NCBI GenBank assembly: GCA_020726505.1
Contig: JAHLEZ010000001.1
Span: forward strand, 6,448,001-6,512,000
Length of the DNA: 64,000 nt
Direction: 5' to 3'
Origin: Leptodontidium sp. MPI-SDFR-AT-0119
Lineage: Eukaryota; Ascomycota; Leotiomycetes; Helotiales; Leptodontidiaceae
The position numbers and the translations under genes are program-made. The notes beneath the pieces were generated by a model. It did no database searches. It saw nothing but the letters and a program-made list of their open reading frames with translations, and had not been told where the DNA came from. Positions 1-10,490 of this stretch are shown piece by piece; the stretch's first letter is position 1, and each line of letters opens with the position of its first letter.

Positions 1-1183
1 GCAAACTTAGCCACGCCTTGACAGTATCGATAACGTCGTCGAGATTCTTTATATCAATGGTGCTGAGGCCGCGGGCGGAGGGGTACTCTCGTAATATTTG
101 CCTTACCACAGCAGCAAAGCTCTGCCTCAGAGAATCTTCATCTTTAATATTGAGCCAGAATATCGCCGAGTAATTGTCCTTGTGCCGCTTTGCGTACGCA
201 ATAGCTAATTGTGTCTTGCCAATCCCGCCTAGACCATGAAGAACAACGGTATGCCGGGAGCCATCGCCACTCAGTGCCTTGTGTATCTCTCTGAGCTCAT
301 CCTCTCGTGCCACGAAATGTTCGATGTCAGAGACCGCAGAGAGACTAAACGGGATTGAAAAGTTCTCGTATTTGATCCCTACATAAGTTAATCACCTCTG
401 TATAACATATTCCCGATCAAATAAGGATAGTATACCCTTTTCCTTCCTGTCAATCGCCTCCCGGAGCCGCCCTACAGCATTCGCTCGCCCTTCGCCATAA
501 ATAAGCGGTATGTGAACGTCAAAGATGCCAAGCAATGAGTATGCCATGTCTTCTTCGCGAGTAGTCTGACGAGTTTCTGCCCATGACATTCGTTCGGTTA
601 CGCTGAACTCAGCTAAAGGACCTCCGCGAAGAGCTTTGCTAGGAATTCTTGTTATCTCGCCGATGTGTTGCTCTAGCGATTTTTTGTCTCCTAGAAGCTC
701 CCTGTCCTTAGAAAAGAACTCAACTAATGTTGGAGCAATGAGTTCTTGAAGGGTCCAGCCTCGCGTAAACCATCTGCTTGTTCGGAATGCCGATTCCCAG
801 GGAAGCTGATTAGACTTGTCGCCGATGTCGATGGTAGGCGACGAAAGATCCGGCAGATAGACGTAGCATTTCGCCGCATCACGGTACCACCGAAACATAG
901 AATTGATAGCTTCTGCGAGCTCATTATTGTTTGATTTGTCGATGCAACACGTATCAATCCAGAAGTACTGGAAACCATCGCGTCTGGCTTGTTCTCCGCA
1001 GAACCGAATCTTCTCGTATCCAACCTTGTTGTTCCCAGTGCCATCTATTAGGTCTCTGTATGTGACTTCTTCCGTATCCGCCCCCCATGTGTGCGAAAGG
1101 ATAGCATATTCGGGAATCTTGCCGCCAATGAAGTCCTTGGTAAGGCTGAACTCGCCATCGTTGTTGTATTGCAGTAGGCGCAT
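1..1183 (-). CDS. HET-NB-ARC NLR, partial at the left edge
   Basis: This is the 5' part of a fungal NLR (STAND) protein that runs off the window. Exon 1 (1183-436) encodes a HET domain with the AILSHTWG, FWIDTCCIDK and GWTLQELIAP signatures and the downstream YGEG segment. An inferred 57-nt intron (435-379, GTATAC...TAG) leads into exon 2 (378 to <1), which carries an NB-ARC domain with P-loop GLGGIGKTQ and the following IFWLN segment. The start is the MRLL methionine used by related HET proteins, including the paralogue at 61508. HET domains drive cell death in heterokaryon incompatibility and NB-ARC is the nucleotide switch; that role is family knowledge. The sensor repeats lie outside the window. 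By resemblance to the gene at 58-61.5 kb they could be TPRs, but this cannot be seen here. Confidence 0.88.
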
Positions 1184-2414
1184 TATTCAAACAGGATCTG
1201 AGAGGATGTCTGAACAAAAGGATGTCGGTGGATAGTTCTCGCAGGGTCGATATGCATGCATTTGTTGAGGTAGGAGTACAGGTTAGGTCGAGGTTGTGCT
1301 CATACGGCTCAGCTGGACGACAGCCTCGCGGCATGGCGTGGGTTGTGCATCGCCACGACCGCGCTAGGCCAGCCGATCGTGGCCAGCCACAGAAGATCAT
1401 AGCGGCTGTCTGGCCTATTTCGAGAGGCCATGCATCGGCCTCTCCCGCCTGTCTTGGTGCGCCCGGCTATATCGACATATACGACATATACATACCCGAA
1501 AGTGGAAGGGACACCACCGAGGAGGAAAGTGTTATGTGGGGTTGGCAGGGGGTTAAATAGGGAAAATACGGTATATTCGGAAGAAAGGGGTTGAGGGGGT
1601 TACAAGAAAGGGATGCTTGCGGAGTAGGAGGAAGGGAGAGGAGAACAGATGTCTACTTTGGTTATGCAGCTGGTGGAAGGGCCTGCTTGGGACCTGACCC
1701 CCAATTTAAGCTGAGCATTGTGCTTTCCGCGAGTTTCGCCGATTAGACGATAAGATCTTCTGGCAGGGCATGTACTGTAGTTTTAACTACTCTTGGCATA
1801 CATGACCCTGCAGCAGCGTGCTCAGATATTTTGTGTATTTTATTCGTACCGAAACTACTGTAACACCCACTTTCTAGCAAGGTCTCAAAATTGCTCAAAA
1901 TTGCTGTGGCGCATTGGCCGGCCAGTTGCGTCGAACAGAGCTTACTACCCATGGAGAGATCCGTCTGGACTGTCTTCATCAAAAAACTGATTCAGAATTC
2001 CGCAGACCGTCTCCTAGTCACTGGCTGTCATGTTTCTTCGAGGTGCAGCACCCTCACGATCGCGTGTATCCCATGACCTGGATGTGCCTAAATCTGATAC
2101 TTGCATCTCAGCCTTGCCACGTAGGGTGGTAAGCTGTGCATCCAGCCGCCCTACCATGTTCGCTGAGGCGCATTCAAACCTTCCCCGCATCGCAGCTGAT
2201 AGCCTTCTTGCGGTCCTTTTGAGCGCGACGTACTTATGCAGGAAATTCTGATGTTTTATATCCAGTACTCATACTGACATTGTCGCCAAAAAGTAAACGT
2301 TTTTAAACAGATGAGCGGATTAGCTGGTTGAATGCTTTACCATTTGTCATCCTAGGCTGCCACCTTGAGCCCCTACATCACGATCCAGCCTCAAGTACTC
2401 AACTACACATCAAG
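1184..2414. other. Divergent intergenic region between two NLR genes
   Basis: About 1.2 kb between the start codons of two divergently transcribed HET genes, so it must hold both promoters. It contains only short overlapping ORFs without recognisable domains and no clear repeat. A co-regulatory role is possible but nothing in the sequence shows it. Confidence 0.5.
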
Positions 2415-5400
2415 ATGCGTCTCCTGCATTGCACCCGTGATAGCGGGTTCCGTCTGACTCCAGACATGGACGAAGACGAAATTGCAGTCCATCCTTATGC
2501 GATACTGTCACATACCTGGGGGGCAGAAGGAGAGGAAGTCACATTCGAAGATCTAGCAAGCGGTGCTGGGGAGAGAAAGCCTGGCTATAAGAAAATCGAG
2601 TTTTGTGGGAAGCAGGCAGAGCAAGATGGGCTGCAATACTTCTGGATTGACACATGCTGCATTAACAAGGGAAACAAGGCCGAGTTCTCGCAGGCTATCC
2701 AGTCAATGTTTCGCTGGTATCGCAACGCGGCTCGCTGCTACGTCTACTTATCAGATGTGTCTTGTGCACCTCACAGAAGCGAACAAGAAGCGAACATGCT
2801 ACTATGGGACTTGGAGTTCCGGCAAAGCAAATGGTTCACGCGCGGTTGGACGCTTCAGGAGCTTCTCGCACCTAGCTTAGTCGAGTTCTTCTCGTGCCAA
2901 GGGAAGAAGCTTGGTGACAAGATCTCACTCAAGCAACAGATTCACGAAATCACCAGCATCCCGCCCCTTGCACTAGATGGGACCCCTCTGTCTCAGTTCA
3001 GCATCCCCGAGCGGCTGCGATGGAAAGGCGACCGGGAGACCACACGCGATGAAGATGGGTGGTATTCATTATCAGGCATCTTTTACGTTGAGATAGCGCC
3101 AGCTTACAGCGAAGGGGCGGCGAGCGCGTTCAGACGTCTGAAGGAAGAGATTGATAAGCAAGAAAGATGCGTTCAAGACGTGCGCCACACGGATCCGCGT
3201 GACGACAAGAAGCGTATTGAGGATGCAAAGGGTGGACTGCTAGCAGACTCGTACCGCTGGGTCCTTAACAACACCACCTTCCAGCAATGGCAACAGGACC
3301 CACACAACCAACTGCTATGGATAAATGGTGATCCTGGTAAAGGCAAGACAATGCTTCTCTGCGGCATCATCGACGAGCTGCATAGTTCAATGCCTAGGAC
3401 TGCCCTTCTATCCTACTTCTTCTGCCAAGAGACCGACTCGCGCATCAACAGCGCTACGGCCGTGCTACGAGGGATCTTGTACATGCTCGTGAGTCAGCAA
3501 CCGTCACTTGTATCACACGTCCGCAAGAAGTACGATCACGCAGGCAAAACCTTGTTCGAGGATGCAAATGCCTGGGTAGCCTTGACAGAGATTTTCGGCG
3601 ATGTGCTGCGAGACCCAAGCCTGAACACTACATACCTGATCATCGATGCGCTGGATGAGTGCGTCACCAATAGGCCGAAGCTGCTGGAATTTATCGCGAT
3701 GCAGTCTTCTACATCTCAACGCGTCAAGTGGATAGTTTCTAGCCGTAATTGGCCTGATATTGAAACACAGTTGGAGCGGGCTGGACACAAAGTGAGACTA
3801 AGCCTTGAGCTAAACGCAAAGTCGGTTGCTGCGGCGGTTGACACCTTTATCCAGCGAAAGGTAGATCAGTTGGCGAAGGAGAAGCGGTACAAGGCGGAAA
3901 TGCGACATGCCGTACTCCAGCACTTGACGTCAAACGCGAACGATACCTTCCTCTGGGTAGCGTTAGTGTGTCAAGATCTGAGAGCGACACCAAAGTGGAA
4001 TGTGCTAAAGAAGCTACCCTTATTCCCGCCTGGGCTAGACTCCTTGTATAAGCGGATGATGCACCAGATAGGCGAGTCTGACGGCGCTGAGGTCTGTCGG
4101 CAGGTGCTGGCTTCGGTTGCGATCTTGTATCGACCTGTTACGATCCCCGAACTAATTGCGCTCGTTGAGCAGCTTGAAGACTTTGTCGACGACCTAGAGT
4201 CAGTGCGGGAGATTATTAGCCTTTGTGGATCGTTCCTTACTCTGCGAGAAGATACAGTCTACTTTGTGCATCAGTCCGCAAAGGACTTTCTGATTGATAA
4301 GGCACCTCAAGAACCACTTCTCTTCAGAGCACAAAACGTGCATAACAGTATCTTCTCTCGATCACTGCAACTCATGTCAATGACACTACGGCGTGATATC
4401 TATAATCTAAGGGCTCCCGGGATCTCTATCGACCAAGTAAAACCGCCTGATCCTGATCCTCTCGCCGCCATAAGGTACTCTTGTCTTTACTGGGTCGATC
4501 ATTTACTCGGAAGTCGAATTACAAAAGATTCAGTTAAGAACCTTGAGGCCAGTAGCTTAGTTTACAATTTCCTCCAGCAGTACTTCTTGTACTGGCTTGA
4601 GGCGCTGAGCCTATTAAAAAGCGTGTCAGAAGGCGTAGTTATGATTCGGAAGCTCGAGAATCTTCAGGTACGTCTTTTGTATAGTCTCATCCCTTTCGGA
4701 TTATCCTAATATGAACAAGTTTGATAGAAGTCCTAATCTGCGTGCGTTTATACAAGATGCAACGCGGTTTGCCATATCCACCCGATCAGTTATTGAACAG
4801 GCGCCTCTTCAAGCATATTGTTCGGCTCTTGTCTTTGCTCCAGAGAAGAGTATTATCCGAGAAACGTTCGAGATATGTGTTCCGCATTGGATCCTGAGAA
4901 AGCCTAGGGTAGAAGCACATTGGAGTGCGACGCTTCAAACACTAGAGGGTCATTCTAGCGGGGTTAGGTCCGTGGCCTTCTCTCCCGACGGCAAGCAGGT
5001 CGTGTCGGGCTCTTACGATAAGACGGTCCGGCTCTGGGACACAGCGACAGGAGCCTTACAGCAGACGCTCGAGGGCCATTCTGACGGGGTCTCGTCTGTA
5101 GCCTTCTCTACTGATGGCAAGCAGGTCGTGTCGGGCTCTTACGACAAGACGGTCCGGCTTTGGGACGCAGCGACAGGAGCCTTACAGCACACGCTCGAGG
5201 GCCATTCTAACGCGGTTACGTCTATAGCCTTCTCTACCGACGGTAAGCAAGTCGTATCGGGCTCTTACGACCGGACAATACGGCTCTGGGACATAGCGAC
5301 AGGAGCCTTACAACAAACGCTCAAGGGCTATTCTAGCCCAGTTACGTCTGTAGCCTTCTCCCCCGATAGTAAACAGGTCGTATCGGGCTCTTACGACAAG

Positions 5401-6687
5401 ATAGTACGGCTCTGGGATATAGCGACAGGAGCTTTACAACAAACGCTCGAGGGCCATTCTAGCTTAATCTGGTCTATAGCCTTCTCCCCCGACGGCAAGC
5501 AGGTCGTATCGGGCTCTGATGATACAATGGTGCGGCTCTGGGATACAGCGACAGGAGCCTTACAGCAGACGCTCGAGGGCCATTCTAGCTGGGTTATGTT
5601 TGTAGCCTTCTCTCCCGACGGTAAGCAAGTCGTATCGGGGTCTGACGACCGGACGGTCCGGCTCTGGGACGTAGCGACAGGAGCCTTGCAACAAACGCTC
5701 AAGGGCCATTCTAGCCGAGTCACGTCTGTAGCCTTCTCTCTCGACGGCAAGCAAGTCGTATCGGGCTCTTACGACCGGACAATACGGCTCTGGGACATAG
5801 CGACAAAAGCCTTACAACAAACGCTCAAGGGCTATTCTAGCCCAGTTACGTCTGTAGCCTTCTCCCCCGATAGTAAACAGGTCGTATCAAGCTCTAACGA
5901 TAAGACGGTACGGCTTTGGGACATAGCAAAAGGAGCCTTACAACAAACGCTCGAGGGCCATTCTAGCTTAATCTGGTCTATAGCCTTCTCCCCCGACAGC
6001 AAGCAGATCGTATTGGGGTCTGACGATAAGATGGTGCGGCTCTGGGACGCAGCGACAGGAGCCTTACAACAGACGCTCAAGGGCCATTCTAACTGGGTCA
6101 GGTCCGTGGCCTTCTCTCCCGACGGTAAGCAGGTCGTATCGGGGTCTGATGATAAGACGGTGCGGCTCTGGGACGTAGCGACAGGAGCCTTGCAACAAAC
6201 GCTCAAGGGCCATTCTAGCGTAGTCTGGTCTGTAGCCTTCTCCCCCGATAGCAAGCAGGTCGTGTCGGGATCTGACGATAAGATGGTGCGGCTCTGGGAC
6301 GTAGCAACTGGAGCCTTACAGCAGACGCTCGAGGGCCATTTTTACCGAGTCACGTCTGTGGCCTTCTCTTCCGACGGCAAGCAAGTCGTATCGGGCTCTT
6401 ACAACCAGACGGTGTTCTGGGACGTAGCAACTGGAGCCTTACAGCAAACGCTCGAGGGCCATTTTAACGGGGTTAGGTCTGTGGCCTTTTCCCCCGACGG
6501 CAAACATATTCCGACCTTACACATAACTGGTGAATGGCTACGAGAAGGTACTGCTAGGTATCTCTGGCTACCACCTAATTATCGACCTGCTTGTGAAGCT
6601 GTATGGGACAGGATTGTAGTTTTAGGGCATTCGTCAGGGAGATTATCATTTCTTCAGATTCAACCTGGGCTGAACCAACTAATATGA
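2415..6687 (+). CDS. HET-NACHT-WD40 NLR (HNWD type)
   Basis: A complete three-domain NLR of the type that includes the Podospora het-e/het-d/het-r genes. HET domain: residues about 1-270 (AILSHTWG, FWIDTCCINK, GWTLQELLAP). NACHT: P-loop GDPGKGKT at 305-312 and Walker B LIIDALDE near 408-415. Sensor: 12 complete WD40 units at 823-1324, a truncated thirteenth, and a tail with the LWLPPNYRP motif usual in fungal NWD proteins. Exons 2415-4667 and 4720-6687 are joined over an inferred 52-nt phase-0 intron (GTACGT...AAG), giving 1406 aa. An upstream in-frame ATG at 2328 exists, but MRLL at 2415 matches related proteins and has a good CAAG context. The end of the HET region is unusual: YSEG and DGWYSLSGIF stand where YGEG and a YSLLGIF-type motif are usual. 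Known members trigger incompatibility when WD40 variants recognise partners; the partner here is unknown. Confidence 0.9.
4933..6438 (+). repeat. Array of 12 near-identical 126-bp WD40 repeats
   Basis: Each unit encodes 42 residues of the form LQQTLEGHSS..V.SVAFSPD; the first and twelfth encode 41. Variation is concentrated just after GHS, around the SGS-Y/D-D-K/R-T segment and just after LWD. Units 3-6 and 7-10 match pairwise (3/7, 4/8, 5/9, 6/10), suggesting duplication of a 504-bp four-unit block. Unit 12 lost one codon (TVRLWD became TVFWD). A thirteenth unit starts at 6439 and breaks off after VAFSPDGK. Confidence 0.93.
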
Positions 6688-6776
6688 ATATAAGACAATA
6701 CTTGCCTATACATGGTATATGAAGCTTTAAATATGATATCTCTTTTACATTTATCTCTATTTCATAGAGGGTTCTA

Positions 6777-7860
6777 GGGGAGCTTAAGAATATGCTTTGC
6801 ATATGATAGGATTCCGGCAAGACCAATGCCTTTAGCACCAAGGGCAACGTTTTTATATTCTTCTAGAGGCAAGCTGTGGCTTCTGGGTCCCTCAAATAAC
6901 ACGCTCTGCAGGAATTCAGTGTTACTAATGGCCTGGTCAGTCCATTCGCAGGTTAAATGAGAATAGCGATACTCGGAGCTTTCGATCCTGGCACACCTTG
7001 TGGGCGAGGGGTGCTTTTCTTTGGATCCCACTAGGTAATCATAAAAGGGTGTGTTTGGAATTTGTTACTGAGATAGAAGTCTCGGCCTCGAACTCAAAGA
7101 TACACAAATTGCCCTGGCTTTATAGTGACAGGATACATCAATTCGATGCCAACCCGTACAACATCGATCTCACGATAAGTATATTGGCTAATAGTGCGCT
7201 TACGATAAAACTTCGCTATCTGGACGTCTCGACTCCTTATCCTCTAGCTGTACAGATATGGGGCGGGGCCGAACAGCCATAGTGATGCTAATGGAATCGG
7301 GAAAATAACTTTGGCTGGATCCACTCCGATGACATGCCATAAAAGTCCTCCGAGGCTGACTACAGCTAAGAAGGAATCTGCTTCCTTTCAGTGCGCGAGG
7401 CGTTGACAAAACCTAGATGGAAAAATGCCTGGGCAATGCTGATACGTCCCAGCCAGTGATGAACAAGGTAATGGATGTGTAACGGCAGGCTTAAAACGGA
7501 GACAATGGTATTCGAGCGGCCTGCCTTGAATAGTGGTATTATATTGATCACTGGCAAAATCGCACATCGACTAGCAACTACTAACAGATCATTTCGATGG
7601 TCATATCCGATGCAAAAACTATTGACCGCTAGAAACACAACAAATACAAAGGCTTGCAGCATAGAAACACTCGACCAGTACTTGCGAGGAATTATGATTA
7701 AATATCCAAAATACCGCAAGAAGAACTATTTGAACTCGAGGACACAAGCAGCTAGCAGGCGACGAGCTCGGATAAGCGCAAATGCAACTCCGAGTGCAGC
7801 AAGCGAGATCACGTAATACCTGATGGAAGTTAATAGGAAAATAGTCTCGAGCCATTTAAT
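6777..7860 (-). pseudogene. Ferric reductase-like oxidoreductase relic
   Basis: Reverse-strand conceptual translation gives pieces of a fungal ferric reductase in the right order: hydrophobic segments near 7850-7750, a core with NIIPLFKAGRSN and YLVHHWLGRI (7720-7400), another membrane segment ending VIFPIPLASLWLFGPAP (near 7280), a flavin-domain piece with VTIKPGQFVYL and FQTHPF (7160-7050), and a last piece with VLFEGP and AKGIGLAGILSYA (6900-6777). In-frame stops interrupt it after the first hydrophobic block (near 7728), near 7243 and near 7094, and the C-terminal NADPH part is missing. It ends about 90 bp from the NLR stop. Intact relatives reduce Fe(III) at the membrane; this copy cannot work. 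Some gaps could be degraded introns. Confidence 0.7.
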
Positions 7861-8248
7861 GATGGTTAACATCATATGAGGTGGGGCAGTAAGAAACTAA
7901 CAGCACTACTACAGAGCGAACAGATCGGGAAGGTGGAGTGAAAGAGGGCTGACAAAGGCGGATGCAACTAATAAATATGCGCAGAGGTGTGCATGGAGCT
8001 AGTGAGTCGTGTAGAGGTGCGTCTGCACCCTCTAGATCCTGGTCTTCTCTCGTTTTGGGATCTGGGATTCGAGATCCGGATGCTCTAACACCATCCTCGA
8101 ACTCGGCGCTTAACAGGCGGGCACCCTGATCACAGAACATAAGAATGCCGCTCTTAACCTAAATCCCACTTTCCATATCCTCACATATCTATATCCTCAC
8201 ACATCTGTACGAGCAAACAACGGACTTATACTATTAAATTGAGCAAGT
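7861..8248. other. Intergenic, nothing recognised
   Basis: About 390 bp with one reverse-strand ORF (8140-7856) that resembles nothing I know. It likely holds the promoter of the small ORF at 8249. Confidence 0.4.
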
Positions 8249-8614
8249 ATGCCTAGTAAGAACCTTACCCCAGAAGGCCAACGAAGGAAGTTGTTTAATC
8301 AACGTATGCCGATAGTAGAGAAGAAAATGAACGAGTTGATAGACGTATGCAGAGCTGAGGTTGCCCTCTTCGATCTACAATGGACTAGCGACAACGCTCA
8401 ATACGTGAGGAAAGGCAAGGTTACTCTGCGAAAGCTTTGGGAGAGCGATTACAAAGGAGAAGTTGTTGTGGGAGTGGAGGCAAAAAACGCCCAAACGCCC
8501 AAGCCAGAGCTTCAAAAGGCGTACAAAACCAGTCAATTAGAGAGGCTAGCACCTCCTCTTATTGGCACCGCTTCGACAGCAAAAACTTCACGAATATTAA
8601 GCTGGAAAGATTAA
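8249..8614 (+). CDS. Small MADS-box-like protein
   Basis: An intronless 121-aa ORF. Residues about 10-45 contain RRKLFNQRMPIVEKKMNEL followed by DVCRAEVALFDL, which lines up with the MADS/SRF pattern of a basic helix, a KK..EL segment and a C..EVAL strand. MADS proteins bind DNA as dimers, so a regulatory role is a family inference. The protein is much shorter than standard fungal MADS factors (Mcm1, Rlm1) and has no obvious second domain. It sits among degraded genes and just upstream of a hAT relic, so it may be a leftover domain or an uncharacterised short lineage-specific gene. Chance resemblance cannot be excluded. Confidence 0.42.
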   Translation: MPSKNLTPEGQRRKLFNQRMPIVEKKMNELIDVCRAEVALFDLQWTSDNAQYVRKGKVTLRKLWESDYKGEVVVGVEAKNAQTPKPELQKAYKTSQLERLAPPLIGTASTAKTSRILSWKD

Positions 8615-8639
8615 TTAGCTTTGTATATTAAAGAGCCTT

Positions 8640-8912
8640 TGACAGAGCAACCTCTTTTGGAGTACTGGCGTTCAAAGCAGGCCCAATAGCCACAACTTCC
8701 AAAGATGGCCTTCGATTTTCTCTGTATACCTACTATGAGCTCTAAGTGTGAGCGTATTTTCTCATCTTGTTCTATACAAACTACACCACACAGTTCGAGA
8801 TTATCAGCTCAGTTGCTATAGTTCCAGGAGTATCTAAAGAATTGGCAAAGAAGAGAATTGATTGAGATTATGGCGGCTTTCAATGCGGTAGACTTGGGGA
8901 GAAATTTTTAAT
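8640..8912 (+). mobile_element. hAT transposase C-terminal relic
   Basis: Conceptual translation gives QPLLEYWRSKQAQ, a stop, then PQLPKMAFDFLCIPTMSS and CERIFSS, the hallmark of the hAT dimerisation domain (EYW..., P.L..MA.D.LSIP.MSAECERVFS). Downstream LKNW matches the end of that domain. Several stops show the copy is dead and only this end survives. No terminal inverted repeats were found. Confidence 0.75.
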
Positions 8913-8985
8913 ATACCTCTACTTTTAGAATCAGCTTTTAAGCTAGTCAGTTCAAGCCATGAAACCGTGAGTTTCTATATAAGCC

Positions 8986-9363
8986 AATCAGTTGAGTAAG
9001 TTCAGCTGACGGCTGGCTGATTGACTTTTCGGCCACTCTGATGGCTCGGGCGTCCAGTGTACCAAGATAGGGTCGAAGACACAATTCAACTGGACTCCCT
9101 CAGCTGCAGAGTTACCGCAGCTCATTGTGCCGACTCTTGGGGACAGGAGTTCCATATTATGGGTTGTGGATGATATGCGATAGGATGTCATGGCGAGGCG
9201 AAGCGTGAGTGCCATTACGGTGAAGTTGAGTGTGATTCGAAAGATGCAGCTTTTGTTGGAGGTTTGGTTATGGTGCGGGCGTTGGTGCTTCTATAAACAG
9301 CTCGTCAAGGGTCTCCTCTGATGGGCAGTCGTGGAAACTAATTGGTCGCTTTGAGTATGCCAT
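8986..9363 (-). pseudogene. Truncated single-pass membrane protein, possibly UstYa/phomopsin-associated type
   Basis: Reading starts at ATG 9363 with a 31-codon soluble stretch (MAYSKRPISFHDCPSEETLD). A frame change near 9270 leads to a moderately hydrophobic segment and then CGNSAAEGVQLNCVFD and VHWTPEP. That cysteine-rich motif resembles CG.S.AEA...GC.FD....W.P in fungal single-pass proteins often annotated as Tat-signal or phomopsin-biosynthesis-associated; the comparison is from memory. The usual C-terminal part with HxxHC motifs is absent: the frame closes by 8988, next to the hAT relic. It lies back to back with the repeat-peptide gene at 10215, about 850 bp away. The frameshift and lost end make it non-functional; family assignment is tentative. 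Confidence 0.4.
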
Positions 9364-10214
9364 TGTGAAAGATTCGTGTGCTGGAAATGCTCAGATAGTT
9401 TGTGGGAGAGGTAGGAAGAGAAATGTTTAAGTCAACTGGGACGCAAGTTTTCTGAGAATGTGGCTTTATAGTACTATGAACCGCTTATGATACTCTTCTA
9501 GAGGTTGTGAAGCTAGAAATTGTCTTTTCCATCCGATCGGATTCGGCTGACGGCTATCGGATGATATCAATGTCTGGGACCAAGATTTGAAACATGGATT
9601 TATCGAAGGGCTGCTTGTAAAGCGTTTTCCAACTTTGGGCGGTTATTTTACCCTCGAGCAATAGAATTCGGTCGGTTTAGAAACGTTTATTATCATATTG
9701 ACTTGAACTGAGTTTACTGAAAAGAAGACACTGTGAGCGGCTGCGAGTGGACGATAAGCGAGTCGCTTCCGAGTGAACAACAGAACACATATCTGAATAT
9801 GTTTAAGTTTCCGGAGTAGATTTCCTTCCATTTGCCGTGAGACTACCCAGCCTCTAGGCCCTTTGCTTTTGCCGAGATATTCATCTTCCTGCCAACTAAC
9901 ATGAAATTTCTCGCAAGGGATTTTTGGTTTGGCGCCGGTACTGAGGATCGCCAGTAACCATTAACGGAGACCTCTTCACCGGCCAGAGACATACATTTTC
10001 AATTGCGACTCGGAAACTGGTTCCAGACTTGAAGGTCACTCAACTATAAGAAGGTCTCTAGATTCCACTTGAGCTACAATCATTCTCACTTCAACACATT
10101 CAATCAGTACTCAGTTTCTAGTTCAACATTCTCCGGTTCTTCTACAGCAATCCCAGTTCGAACAACAGTTGACTTTGACAACACTTCCTCGACACACCCA
10201 GAAATTCGGACAAC
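9364..10214. other. Intergenic, upstream of the repeat-peptide gene
   Basis: No convincing ORF. ACTATAAGAAG near 10042 could be a TATA-like element and is followed by a CA/TTC-rich stretch typical of a fungal 5' UTR leading to ATG 10215. Confidence 0.35.
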
Positions 10215-10490
10215 ATGAAGTTCACCGCAGCCATGATTCTCGCTTTCGCTTTGGTAGCTGCTGCATCTCCCATCGACAGCAAGCCTGGTAAGAGTGCCCA
10301 AAAATCGAATCTTGATTGATATGTGCTGATTATCCTAGTCGCGGGAGTAGCTGCTGATACCGGTATCGTGCCGGATGTCTCTTCTCCGGAGGAGACGGTG
10401 AAGCGCCGCATCAGGATCAAGCAAATCATCAAGAAGGATGAAGGATCTGGGGCTGCGCATTCGTATCAAGCAAATCATCAAGAAAGATGA
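10215..10490 (+). CDS. Secreted repeat-peptide precursor, prematurely ended
   Basis: Exon 1 (10215-10287) encodes a clear signal peptide (MKFTAAMILAFALVAAAS). An inferred 51-nt intron (10288-10338, GTAAGA...CTAG) leads to exon 2, where a short acidic/neutral spacer is followed by KR, the cationic segment RIRIKQII and KK. The frame then runs into a TGA at 10488, giving only 74 aa. Four more copies of the motif follow on the same strand in another frame, so the ancestral precursor probably held five peptides. Signal peptide plus dibasic-flanked repeats is the layout of Kex2-processed repeat proteins, which include fungal pheromones and RiPP precursors. The core has no Tyr or Cys, unlike classic dikaritins. 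Product and function are unknown. Confidence 0.65.

Noticed and set aside
5391..6254. Long reverse-strand ORFs across the WD40 array
   Set aside because: They are antisense frames kept open by the 126-bp periodicity; they repeat the same meaningless unit and overlap a clear gene.
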